Shown one piece after another: positions 1-8,668 of a stretch of 64,000 nucleotides of DNA; the first letter of the stretch is position 1, and each line of letters opens with the position of its first letter. Source of the DNA: Physcomitrium patens (lineage: Eukaryota > Streptophyta > Bryopsida > Funariales > Funariaceae); assembly GCF_000002425.4 (NCBI RefSeq), contig NC_037270.1, forward strand, positions 12,152,698-12,216,697, in the 5' to 3' direction. The notes under the pieces were generated by a model. It made no database searches and was not told where the DNA came from. It was given only the letters and a program-made list of their open reading frames with translations. The translations under genes and the position numbers were made by a program.

Positions 1-2215
1 TACATTATCGGATATGAAGTCCGTATTTGGAGTGCGAGAGGTTGTAATTGTTGGACATTTATGCGGATCTTACGGAAGAAAACCAGATCCGACTAAAGTT
101 GATACAATTGGAAGGATGAAAGAGGATTGTGGTTCTTTAACAGAGGTTCGCAGGTTTTTGGGTGCATGTGTATTTTATCGAATCTGGATCCCTCATTTTG
201 CTCACATAGCGGATCCATTATATGAACTGTTACGCAAGGATTACCGATTTAAATGGGAAGAAAGGCATATTCAGGCAATGAAAAGATTGAAGAAATTATT
301 CATGTCACCTCCAATATTGAGGAAGGTTGATTATAAGTGCAATAGACCAGTGATTCTTACTGTAGACGCTAGTCCAATTGCCGTTGGATGGGCGGTGGGT
401 CAAGATGATTTGAATGGGAGTAGATCTGCAGTTCGATTTGGGACTAAAGTTTTAAGTATTCGTCAGCGTGCATATTCGCAAGTCAAAAGAGAACTTTGGG
501 GAGTCGTTTCGGCTATGAAAGCTGAAAAGGACTATTTGATTGGGGCAGTAGTAGTAATTGAAACAGATTGCTTGCCATTGCTTGGAATGATTATTAACTG
601 TTCAACGCCAGATATTGCAATGTTGAGATGGATTGCTTATATTAAGTTACTAAATCCAAAATTTAAGCATATCACTGGGAAGGACAATTTAGTAGCAGAC
701 ATGCTATCTCGAGCAAGATACGAGAGGGAGGACGAAATGGTTGAAGACATTGATGATATCGGATTGAAATTCTATTCAATATCGAATCTCAACAGAGAAG
801 ACAAGCTACTTCTTGAAGAATCTTATGAAGGAGAATTATTGGATATTGGTCATTATTTGAATACCTTGTCTAAGCAGGAAAATTGGTCTACAGAAAAATT
901 CAAACAAATAAGAAAAAAAACATATGGATTTTTACTCCGAGATGGATTCTTATGGAAGAGACCGAAGAAAGGAATTGGGATGCCACAACGAGTGATAGGC
1001 AAAAGGGAAGAAAAACTAAAATTATTAAAGGAGTTTCATGATAGTTTATGGGCAGGGCATAGAGGAATCTGGGCTACTTTTGCTAAACTCAAGGAACGAT
1101 ATTGGTGGAAAAATATGTATCGAGATGTGCTCTCATTTGTAGAGTCATGTGAAATCTGTCAATCGTATTCTAATATCCGACATCGAGATGGTCTTCATCC
1201 TACGTATCCTCTGGCTATTCATTTTAAATGGGTTGTTGATTTGGTTATTATGTCGGTTGGGTTATGGCAGATGAGATATTTGGTTTTAGCTTGTGAAGAT
1301 TTATCAAATCAAGTAGATGGAAGAGCATTGAGGACAAAATCTACAGAGGGGATTTGTAGGTTTTTGCTTGAAGATGTCATTTGCCATTACGGGTGCGTAG
1401 GAAAAATCACTGCAGATCGTGGAGAATTAAATGCACAAAAAGCTCGTAAGTTCTTTGAAAAATGTGGAGTTAAACTATCACTGACTACTGCTTATAATCC
1501 GGAAGGGAATGCGAAAAGCGAACGCGGTCACCCGCCGATTGTGAAAGCATTGGTTAAAGCTTGTAATGGGAAGGTTAGAGAGTGGCCACGGCTTTTGTCA
1601 TTTGCATTATGGGGTGATCGAACAACTCATAGTTCGGTGACAGGATATATGCCAGTAGAACTTATGACAGGTCAAAAACCAATTATGCCGATTGAAGAAA
1701 AGGTACTTACTTGGAGTATGCTACCATGGGAAGATGGATTAACAAGAGAAGAACTTCTAGCTATTAGGATTCGACAATTGGAGCAAAGAACGGAAGATGT
1801 CCAGATAGCATTGGAAAGGTTAAAAAGAGCAAGGTTACAAAACAAGGCACGATTCGATAAGCAACATCGATTGAGACCAAAAGTAATCGAGGAAGGTGAC
1901 TGGGTACTTGTTTATGACAATAGTCTGGATAATCAACATAGTACTTTGCGGAAATTTTCAAAACGTTGGTTTGAACCATATGTTATAACAACTGTTCATG
2001 ATAATGCGACTTACTCATTACGGGAGTTAGATGGTACAAAATTGAAAATACCAATTGCAGGGAAGCGAGTAAAAATATTTAAACGAAGACACGCAGAGAT
2101 GAATATGGAAGACCTTAATGAAGGTACAGAGATTCTGCAGCAAGAAGATGAAAGTGATATAAATAATGAAGGTGACGAAGACGAACTGGACAAAGACGTA
2201 GGGGATATATTGTGA
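1..2215 (+). CDS. Ty3/gypsy pol, 3' part: RNase H and integrase, intact frame
   Basis: The frame is open to the left edge, so the ORF is cut by the window; the first ATG inside is at 14, giving 733 codons. Residues about 1-100 are the end of reverse transcriptase and the connection (RRFLGACVFYR). RNase H follows with D118 (TVDAS), E160, D185 and D229. The integrase zinc finger has H342, H349, C379 and C382. The catalytic triad is D409, D468 (TADRG) and E503 (NAKSERGH). The C-terminal part contains EEGDWVLVYD (after residue 600) and ends in an acidic tail. No chromodomain is visible. The motif wording (KSERGHPPIV, DCLPLLGMI) recalls fungal gypsy elements more than the other families here; this is from memory, not a search. 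It is the only long uninterrupted polyprotein in the window and looks less AT-rich than its neighbours, suggesting a younger or differently acquired element. Confidence 0.9.
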   Translation, partial: TLSDMKSVFGVREVVIVGHLCGSYGRKPDPTKVDTIGRMKEDCGSLTEVRRFLGACVFYRIWIPHFAHIADPLYELLRKDYRFKWEERHIQAMKRLKKLFMSPPILRKVDYKCNRPVILTVDASPIAVGWAVGQDDLNGSRSAVRFGTKVLSIRQRAYSQVKRELWGVVSAMKAEKDYLIGAVVVIETDCLPLLGMIINCSTPDIAMLRWIAYIKLLNPKFKHITGKDNLVADMLSRARYEREDEMVEDIDDIGLKFYSISNLNREDKLLLEESYEGELLDIGHYLNTLSKQENWSTEKFKQIRKKTYGFLLRDGFLWKRPKKGIGMPQRVIGKREEKLKLLKEFHDSLWAGHRGIWATFAKLKERYWWKNMYRDVLSFVESCEICQSYSNIRHRDGLHPTYPLAIHFKWVVDLVIMSVGLWQMRYLVLACEDLSNQVDGRALRTKSTEGICRFLLEDVICHYGCVGKITADRGELNAQKARKFFEKCGVKLSLTTAYNPEGNAKSERGHPPIVKALVKACNGKVREWPRLLSFALWGDRTTHSSVTGYMPVELMTGQKPIMPIEEKVLTWSMLPWEDGLTREELLAIRIRQLEQRTEDVQIALERLKRARLQNKARFDKQHRLRPKVIEEGDWVLVYDNSLDNQHSTLRKFSKRWFEPYVITTVHDNATYSLRELDGTKLKIPIAGKRVKIFKRRHAEMNMEDLNEGTEILQQEDESDINNEGDEDELDKDVGDIL

Positions 2216-2400
2216 ATCAAACAGCAATTGGATAAATTAGTGCATACCGGAGGATGCACAGGTTCAGAGGAAGTGGATGTCGTGTTGTAACACGAATATA
2301 CAGTGAAAATAAAAAGAAAGGGGAATTTTATTAATATTCAGTTACCTCGAATATTGGGAGCATCAACCAATTCCAGTACAAATACTGAGTGGTCAGGTTC
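2216..2400 (+). other. 3' flank of the first pol, possible LTR start
   Basis: This stretch follows the pol stop codon. It has a purine-rich run near 2262-2277 followed by TGTCGTGTTGTAACACG, which could be a polypurine tract and the first bases of a 3' LTR. The similarity to a complete LTR cannot be followed because unrelated gag sequence begins by about 2400. Confidence 0.3.
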
Positions 2401-2575
2401 AGTCACTCCGTTACAGTCAGCCGGGACATACTGAAATGCTCCATTCGATTCCAATAACGGGAGTCAGCAGGAAGAGAAGGACCAATTCACTGGACGTGTT
2501 TGAGGAGCCAATTGGATCCAATTTTGATAAATCAATCCGGGTCCTCTTATCCAATATGAGACTTTGTTTTACAAT
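2401..2575 (+). pseudogene. Fragment of double-zinc-knuckle gag, C-terminal linker
   Basis: Around 2432-2575 the plus strand matches the sequence found on the minus strand near 6550-6850: the end of a second zinc knuckle (NAPF, then an N-rich turn) followed by the linker with GSQQEEKDQF and the SNPG-like region. It is a short broken relic with stops. It lies directly downstream of the intact pol, so it could derive from the same family, but the order (gag after pol) is not that of an intact element. Confidence 0.5.
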
Positions 2576-2867
2576 CTCAAAATACCGCTTGTCGACATAG
2601 TTGGAGCATGGCGAATTGTATGTTGTCTTGAGCGTTGATCTTGGCGACGTTGGAATAGGTGATTATCGCACTTCACAGCTTGGCTAATGGCTTTATTGAG
2701 CATTCGTGGATCAGGAAGAGTTAATAGCAAATCCTTCACAATAGAAGCCTTGCCACCACTCCTTCAATCTCTGCAGTTCTTTGTGATAACGTAGCGAGGG
2801 CATTCATAATAGCATCTAACTTAGACTCCGAACTTTCTGTCATATTAATGTCTTGACCTCTGGCCAT
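2576..2867 (-). pseudogene. Gag remnant of chromodomain-type gypsy (element Z)
   Basis: On the minus strand an ATG at 2867 begins MARGQDINM, matching the start MARSEDIKM of gag in gypsy A. Further on, KDLLLTLPDPRMLNKAISQA and VKCDNHLFQ match LMLNLPDPQTLSQAIDFA and VKCDNYLFE of gypsy A. The part between (the KFDGTRSKFRGF region) is missing, so this gag has an internal deletion, and everything after 2576 is lost. It belongs to the LTR, primer site and leader at 2868-3560. Confidence 0.75.
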
Positions 2868-3111
2868 TCTAAAAGAAGGACAAAAATGACCCTATAAGAG
2901 GTAATATTGGTTTATAGGAGGGTAATCCACAACCTATAAAATGCCTTAAGAATTTCAAGAAGAGGGGTAATCCACTCTCTCCAAGAAGAATAAGACTCCA
3001 ATATTGTAACAGAAGAAGTATCAGTTTAGAGGAGGGTAATCCGCAACCTCTAGAAAATGCTAGTATACCTTCAAGTAGAGGGGTAATCCACACTCTACTA
3101 AGAAAGAACTA
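2868..3111 (-). other. 5' leader of element Z with four repeated motifs
   Basis: Between the primer-binding site and the gag start the minus strand repeats GTGGATTACCC (or GCGGATTACCC) four times; on the plus strand these are the gggtaatccac blocks near 2920, 2965, 3034 and 3081. Decayed versions of the motif occur in the leaders of gypsies A, B and C. Open frames across this leader are not real genes. Confidence 0.7.
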
Positions 3112-3123
3112 GCTCTGATATCT
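3112..3123 (-). promoter_or_regulatory. Primer-binding site, initiator tRNA-Met type (element Z)
   Basis: On the minus strand this reads AGATATCAGAGC, 10 of 12 bases equal to the plant tRNA-iMet complement TGGTATCAGAGC. It lies 24 bases after the LTR end at 3148, the same spacing pattern as in gypsy A. Confidence 0.7.
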
Positions 3124-3306
3124 CAAGTTAGTGTAGTCTCGACAAACTGTCACGGACACAAAATATAGACTTGAAATCTAACAAGAAGTTCAAAAAGAAG
3201 TGGCAGAACTAGATTAAACAGATGAGTACAAGAACAACACCAGAAAGGTGAGCTAGAACTCCAAGAGATGTGTTGTCGAGACTGAAGAACTCTTCAGCCT
3301 CGATCC

Positions 3307-3316
3307 CTATATATAC
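3307..3316 (-). promoter_or_regulatory. TATA box in LTR of element Z
   Basis: The minus strand reads GTATATATAGG, about 160 bases before the LTR end, as expected for the U3/R promoter. The heat-shock array begins about 10 bases upstream of it. Confidence 0.6.
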
Positions 3317-3325
3317 TCCTACTTA

Positions 3326-3547
3326 GGAAGCTTCTCGAGCTACTTCTATTAACTAAGAAGCTTCTAGAAAGTTCTAGGGGATTCCTTTCTAGAAGCTTCT
3401 AGAAACTTCTCTTCTATAAGGTTCCAGAGACTTCCTTTCTAGAAGCTTCTAGAAACTTCTCTCTAAAAGGTTCCAGAGGCTTCTCTTCTAGAAGGTTCCA
3501 GAGGCTTGTTTTCTAGAAGGTTCTAGAAACTTCTCTCTAGAAAGTTC
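3326..3547 (-). promoter_or_regulatory. Array of heat-shock elements in the LTR
   Basis: The canonical heat-shock element is alternating GAA and TTC at 5-base spacing. Here TTCnnGAAnnTTCnnGAAnnTTC, five uninterrupted subunits, occurs at 3387-3409, 3437-3459 and 3511-3533. A four-subunit run is at 3357-3374, three subunits at 3486-3498, and single GAAnnTTC pairs at 3327 and 3540. Two of the blocks sit in a tandem repeat with a unit of about 50 bases. The element is palindromic, so it works in either orientation. Placement directly upstream of the LTR TATA box fits a heat-inducible retrotransposon promoter, as known for Arabidopsis ONSEN. Function here is inferred. Confidence 0.75.
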
Positions 3548-3560
3548 TAAAGAATATGTC

Positions 3561-4225
3561 GCTAACAAGAGAACAATGTGCCACTTAATCTCTTATTAAA
3601 ATTACCACTGCCTTTTCCAATTGTCTTTTTCAGACTTTCCAACATCTTTAATTTACTATTATTATCCCTAAATAAGTTTATTGGTTGAATTAGAGGTAAA
3701 AATGAGAGATTTTAAAATACGTTGAATTGGCCCTTATTGGGAAGCAATTTATGCCATTCTATAGAACCAATTTTTACAAAATCGGCAGTTTTTGCTATTA
3801 AGAAGGTACCCAACAGAGTACCCAATTCTTTTGTTTTTCCTCCACTTGCAATTAACGAGCTCAAGAGATATGCTGGGCTGTTGACAAAATTTCTTGTGAG
3901 TGCTCTTAGCAATTTTCTTAATGGTATATATATTTGAAATATTAGAGAACGGTTAGCATTTGGGTATGCTAGGATATGCCAACAAGCATGCAATCATGGC
4001 TTAATCCAACTTTGTTGATACTTCTTTTTTAACTTGTATTCTTGCTTGTTTCACAATGATTCTCTTACTTGTGCTCTCTCTTGTCTTTCTTTCGATTGAC
4101 GTATTTTCTTTACTGCAATGTTTTCATTCTTAATAACCATAATCTTTCATTATATACTACTGAATTTGCTTCCTATTTCCCATCTACTCATCCAGTAGTT
4201 AATTCCTAATACTCAATGCTATTGT
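3561..4225 (-). other. Leader/5' internal remnant of tRNA-Asp-primed gypsy
   Basis: This lies downstream (minus strand) of the primer site at 4226-4246, so it should be the leader and start of gag of that element. A 93-codon frame at 3993-3712 (minus) contains LLSSLIASGGKTKELGTLL. I do not recognise it, and an overlapping plus-strand frame of 71 codons exists, so coding is uncertain. The left border with element Z lies somewhere in 3560-3710. Confidence 0.35.
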
Positions 4226-4246
4226 CAATCCCCGGCAGCGATGCCA
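4226..4246 (-). promoter_or_regulatory. Primer-binding site, tRNA-Asp type
   Basis: The minus strand reads TGGCATCGCTGCCGGGGATT. This is close to the TGGCGCCGTTGCCGGGGA site used by plant Athila/Tat-type gypsy elements, complementary to the tRNA-Asp 3' end. It lies four bases inside the LTR end at 4251, the normal position. Confidence 0.8.
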
Positions 4247-4250
4247 AAAA

Positions 4251-4985
4251 TGTGATTATCGTTTTACTTATTCTACAATTCCTTCCAGAATAAACATGTA
4301 TAGGAAAATTCAAACACAGAGAAAGATTAAGCGCATGAGTTTCATTTGTTAGGGTCACACAATTAACTATATTCTAAACCACTAAAATACTAAGAAACAC
4401 TATAATGCTTCTTCTCAGTAACAATACTCCTTCATCAACTGATAACCACAATGTACAACCTTGCATTCTCAAAAGACTGCTCAAAACTCAATAAATTCCA
4501 TCCAACACCATGAATAACAGAGTTCACTCCAACCAATCTAAATTCACAAAATTCCTGTAATCACAGACTTCCTCTGTCAAAAAACACACACACAACTCTC
4601 AATAAATAATAATCATAATCTTCCATCCATAATCAATCTTCCAATAACTTCTCATATAATTCAATCACTCAATACTCTAATTACATAATCAATCACTCAT
4701 AAATCAATCTCTGATTTATTCCACAGACTCACTTTTTAGTATTCAAAAACTATCCATTATTCTTCAACAACAAAGAAAACAAAAGAAACAAAGAGGAAGC
4801 ACCAAGCTTAATCTCGACTCATGACTATCACAGTCTGGTCCCTGAAAAAACTTCTACAATTTCTATATAATTTCCAGATTCTAATCATAATCTTGTAATA
4901 ACTACTTTTAATAACTGAATCAATCATTCGTCCTCCTAAACTGACTATTCTATAGACTATTAATCTATTCTACCAATAGCTTACA
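4251..4985 (-). repeat. 5' LTR of tRNA-Asp-primed gypsy element
   Basis: On the minus strand the LTR runs from TGTAAGC (4985) to AATCACA (4251), about 735 bases, followed by AAAA and the primer site. It is inserted in the double-knuckle gag, whose sequence resumes at about 4990. The matching 3' LTR is not in the window. The outer border is set by eye. Confidence 0.6.
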
Positions 4986-5361
4986 AAAATAAACTAATAT
5001 CTATTCTATACTAGCATAATCACCAACATGTCTGCAACGGTAACAACGAAGTGATCTTTTTGTACCCCCATCAGGTATTTTGGGTGTTTCCACTGGTATA
5101 TAACTACTAGGCTTGTTCCATGTAGGGTTAGAAAATGATCTTGGTCATCCCATTGGTACGAAGGGTACTTGGTTTGATGACACCGATGGAGCATATGCTG
5201 TTGTCACATTTGGTGGTACAGTTGCAATGGAGTGACATTAACTGGCCCCTGAATATTGGCATTGAAATTGGCCACTGTTTCTAACATCCAAGATGACTAA
5301 ATATTAATAAATCTTTTCCATTTATATTTTCACTATATAGTCATATTGCAACATGACACCG
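4986..5361 (-). pseudogene. Gag zinc-knuckle region, double-knuckle gypsy, copy P1
   Basis: The minus strand encodes, with stops, RSLRCYRCRHVGDYAS, a retroviral CX2CX4HX4C knuckle in which the His is Asp. It is preceded by ETPKIPDGGTK. The frame is cut after the first knuckle by the LTR at 4251-4985. It is a direct repeat of 6814-7255. The right end, at the bases atgacaccg, joins repeat X1. Confidence 0.65.
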
Positions 5362-6813
5362 AGCATCTGGCTATGGAAGATAAAACAATATTTTGTAAGT
5401 ATCCTAGTAGTCTAGTGGATTTCAACCATCTAAATACAAACTATTTTGGATTTCAATGTAAAAGCTTAATTCCAATACAAAGTGCTTAGAAACACTATTT
5501 TTTATAACTTCAAGATATTATAAGCATAAATTCTTTTGTTATTTATTTATTTTATTTTATTTTATTTTTATTAGTATTATTTTTATTTTATTTTATTTTA
5601 TGAATTTAATTTATTTTATTTTATTTTATTATATTTTTTATTTTTTATTTTTTAAGTTTTAAAATTCTAATCCTAGGCAGCAAGCTTCGTCAAGCTGTAA
5701 TTCTCACTTTGACCATCCGATTGTTGTAAAACTTCTACCACTAGTTTCTCTTCAAGTCTTCTAAATGCTCAAGAAGTTTCAATCCAATCTAATTTACAAA
5801 TTGCAAGAAAATACCATAAATCCACACTAATGTCCCTTGACCGTTGCCTAAGAAGTTGATGACAAATCTTAACTTATAATTTCTCCTTCTTCAACCATTA
5901 ATTTTCATTCAAATCTTGTGTAAAACTCTGCTTTTAAGTCCTCGACTTATCACGTCAGAATTCATCTTATTCTAACTCATCGATCTCTAGATATTACAAA
6001 AACCCTAAACAACCCCAGTATGCTGACTTCTGATACTTCTTTACACTAATGATCAAATGTCCTCTATTTGTATCATTAGATTAATACAATTTTTTGCATG
6101 CTCTTGGCATACTCAATCATCTAGACATCTCTAAAATTTCAACCATAGATGTTTTTCTAATTTCACAAAACAGTCAAGAGTATTAGCCTTGACTTTATTG
6201 CAAAAAAAACCCAATTCACAATACAAACACTGACTTTGAGTAACAATTGCCAAAATCCTCCCAATCCTATGAAACCAAGTCCTACACCTTTCAAAGGAGC
6301 TTGAAGCTAGCTCTTCGACTCCAAAAATCCCAATCTCCAAATGCCCTTTTCTTTTTCTTTGCTTTTCCTCCCTTTTCCCTTTAACTCCATGAGGTTTCTT
6401 ATTCTTCCACTTGGACTCCGAATTGAAATAGCAGATCGCGCTTCCACGGAATTCCCACCTCTCAGAGGATCTTCTTACGAAAAAGACGTTACTCCGAAAC
6501 GACATAGAGAACAAAACAGCTTGAAATGGAACTGAAGTCTCCGTAATTGGGACCTCATTGGGTTGCCTAATCGAGTAAGGTCTTATACTAGGTAAGAGGC
6601 CCATAACAAGACCTGGATTGGATGTCCCCATAATTGGGTCAAATTGGCCCTTCGCATTAGGCTCAACCGAATGTTGAATTGATCTTTTTCTCTTTTGTTG
6701 ACTCCTAGTAAGAACAGCTTCGATACATTCTACTCGATTTATCGGAGAATCTTGAGGTCCTCGATTTATGTCCTCAATTTTTTTTCTTAGCTTTGGATCC
6801 GCTGATCCCAATT
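5361..6813 (-). repeat. Inverted repeat arm X1 (gag linker and adjoining sequence)
   Basis: This arm is the reverse complement of 7256-8668 at high identity. For example, 5695-5870 matches the reverse complement of 8220-8400 with few differences. It contains a TTTTA-rich run at 5540-5650, mirrored at 8405-8480. In minus orientation it continues directly from the gag knuckles of 6814-7255. Confidence 0.8.
6131..6811 (-). CDS. 226-codon open frame, gag C-terminal linker and beyond
   Basis: The frame begins just after the second zinc knuckle of gag copy P2. It includes NRVECIEAVLTRSQQKRK and a region rich in basic residues (WKNKKPHGVKGKREEKQRKR). The first part continues gag in another frame; the rest is not recognised. 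The second arm of the inverted repeat carries the same sequence with stops. It is probably a relic that happens to stay open, rather than an independent gene. Confidence 0.35.
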   Translation of the reverse strand: MGSADPKLRKKIEDINRGPQDSPINRVECIEAVLTRSQQKRKRSIQHSVEPNAKGQFDPIMGTSNPGLVMGLLPSIRPYSIRQPNEVPITETSVPFQAVLFSMSFRSNVFFVRRSSERWEFRGSAICYFNSESKWKNKKPHGVKGKREEKQRKRKGHLEIGIFGVEELASSSFERCRTWFHRIGRILAIVTQSQCLYCELGFFCNKVKANTLDCFVKLEKHLWLKF

Positions 6814-7255
6814 ATTGAAATTGAATGGAGCATTACATTGCTGATAAGTATGCCCTGATTGCTTGCAATTCCCACACATTGGCACGTAATTGACACTGGC
6901 TTTGGGATTAGAATATTCACTAGCATAATGACCAATCTATCTGCAATGGAAACAATAAAGTGGTCTTCTTGTACTCCTATCAGGCATATTGGGTATCTCC
7001 ATCGATATATACCTACTAAGCTTATTCTATGTAGGGTTAGAAAATCATCCTGGTGGTCCCGTTGGTATGGACGGTACTAGGTTTGATGACGCCGATGGAA
7101 CATATTGCTTATGTTACGTACGATGGTATAGCTTGCAATGAGGTGACATTAATTAATCCCTGAATATTGGCATTAGAATTGTATATGAATAAATATAAAT
7201 AAAATCCTTTTCATTTATATTTTCTCCATATAGTCATGTTACAATATGACACCGT
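6814..7255 (-). pseudogene. Gag zinc-knuckle region, double-knuckle gypsy, copy P2
   Basis: The minus strand encodes two tandem retroviral zinc knuckles. The first, CFHCR-stop-IGHYASEY, has a stop and its last Cys changed to Tyr. The second, CGNCKQSGHTYQQC, is an intact CX2CX4HX4C and is followed by NAPFNFNN. Upstream lies a Pro/Ser-rich stretch. This is the spacer between the inverted arms X1 and X2 and a direct repeat of 4986-5361. Nucleocapsid knuckles bind the element's RNA during packaging. Confidence 0.75.
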
Positions 7256-8668
7256 TCAATTTCAATAATCGGGATCAGCAGATCCAAAGCCAAGGAAAAT
7301 TTGAGGAGATAAATCGAGGTCCTCAAGATACTCTGGTAAATCGGGTAGAATGTGTCTAAGCCGTTCTTATCCAGAGTCGACAAAAGAATAAAGGACCAAT
7401 TCAACATTTGGCTGAGCTTGATGCGAAGGGCAAATTTGACCCAATTATGGAGACATCCAATCCAAGTCTTGTCATGGGTGTCTTACTTAGTATGAGAGCT
7501 TACTTGATTAGGCAATTCAATGAGGTCCCAATTATGGAGGCTTCGATTCCATTGGAAGCTATTCTGTTCTCTATGCCATTTTGGAAAAACGTCGTTTCTA
7601 TAGAAAGATCTTTTTAGAGGCGGGAATTCCATGGAAGCGCAGTCTGCTGTTCCAATTCGGAGTCCATGGCAGAAGAATAGGGGACGTCATGGAGTTAAAG
7701 AAAAAGGGAGGAAAAGGAAGAGGATATTTGGAGATCAAAGATTTTTGGGGTCAGAGAGCAAGCTTCAGGCTCCTTCAAAAGGTGTAAGACTTAGTTTTTA
7801 GAGGATTTGGGAGGATTTGGCAATCGTTGCTCAAAGTCAGTGTTTGTATTGTGAATTGGATTTTTTTTTGTAATAAAGTTAAGGCTAATACTCTTGACTA
7901 TTTTATAAAATTAGAAAAACATCTAGGGTTGAAATTTTAGAGATATCTAAATGGTTGAATATGCCAAGAGCATGCAAAAAATTGTATTAATCTAATGATA
8001 CGGATAGAGGATATTTGATCATTAGTATAAAGAGATATCAGAAGTCAACATATTGGGATTGTTTAGGATTTCTTTAATATCTAGAAATCGATTGGCTGGA
8101 ATAAGGTGAATTTTGACTTGGTAAGTGAAGGACTTAAAGGCAAAGCTACATACAAGGTTTGAATGAGAATTAAAAGTTGAAGAAGGAGAAATTGTAAATC
8201 AAGGTTCGTCATCAACCTTCTAGGCGGCGGTCAAGGGACATCAGTGTGGATTTACAATGTTTTCTTGCAATTTGTAAATTAAATTGGATTGAAACTTCTT
8301 GAACATTTAGAAGACTTGCAAAGAAACTAGTAATAGAAGTTTTACAACAATCAGATGGTCAGATTGAAAATTACAGCTTGCCAAAGCTCATTGTCTAGGA
8401 TTAGGATTTAAAAATTAAAAAATAAAAAATAAAAAATATAATAAAACAAAATAAAACAAAATAAAATAAAATAAAATAAAACTAATAAATAATAAAAAAA
8501 TTTATCCTTATAATATCTTGAAGTTATTAAAAATAGTGTTTTTAAGCACTTTGTATTGGAATTAAGTTTTTACATTGAAATCCAAAATAGCTTGTATTTA
8601 GATGGTTGAAATCCACTAGATTACTTAGATACTTACAAAACATCATTTTATCTTCCACATCCAGATGC
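7256..8668 (+). repeat. Inverted repeat arm X2
   Basis: This is the partner of 5361-6813 in opposite orientation. It starts with the gag sequence following the second knuckle (TTCAATTTCAATAATCGGG). Short frames at 7408-7617 and 7581-7787 are parts of the same decayed linker. The right end abuts a copia protease region at 8669. Confidence 0.8.

Larger units (their letters stand above)
3148..3560 (-). repeat. LTR of element Z, 5' end truncated
   Basis: On the minus strand the LTR ends in GTCCGTGACA, the inverted form of the TGTCACGGAC start seen in related LTRs. It contains a TATA box and a heat-shock-element array. The expected TGTCA start is not found by 3720, so the distal part is missing. 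It is the best preserved LTR of this family in the window. Confidence 0.65.

Noticed and set aside
1-2215. Contamination by fungal DNA
   Set aside because: It cannot be excluded, but the ORF runs without a gap into relics of families found throughout the window, so an insertion in this genome is the simpler reading.
2921-3092. Possible CRISPR-like spaced repeats
   Set aside because: Only four short degenerate motifs with unequal spacing in a retrotransposon leader of a plant genome.
2869-3093. 74-codon minus-strand frame
   Set aside because: It lies in the untranslated leader between primer site and gag; its repeated peptide simply reflects the repeated leader motif.
3722-3937. 71-codon plus-strand frame
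   Set aside because: It overlaps a minus-strand frame in the direction of the adjoining element; neither shows a known domain, and the plus frame is probably a shadow.
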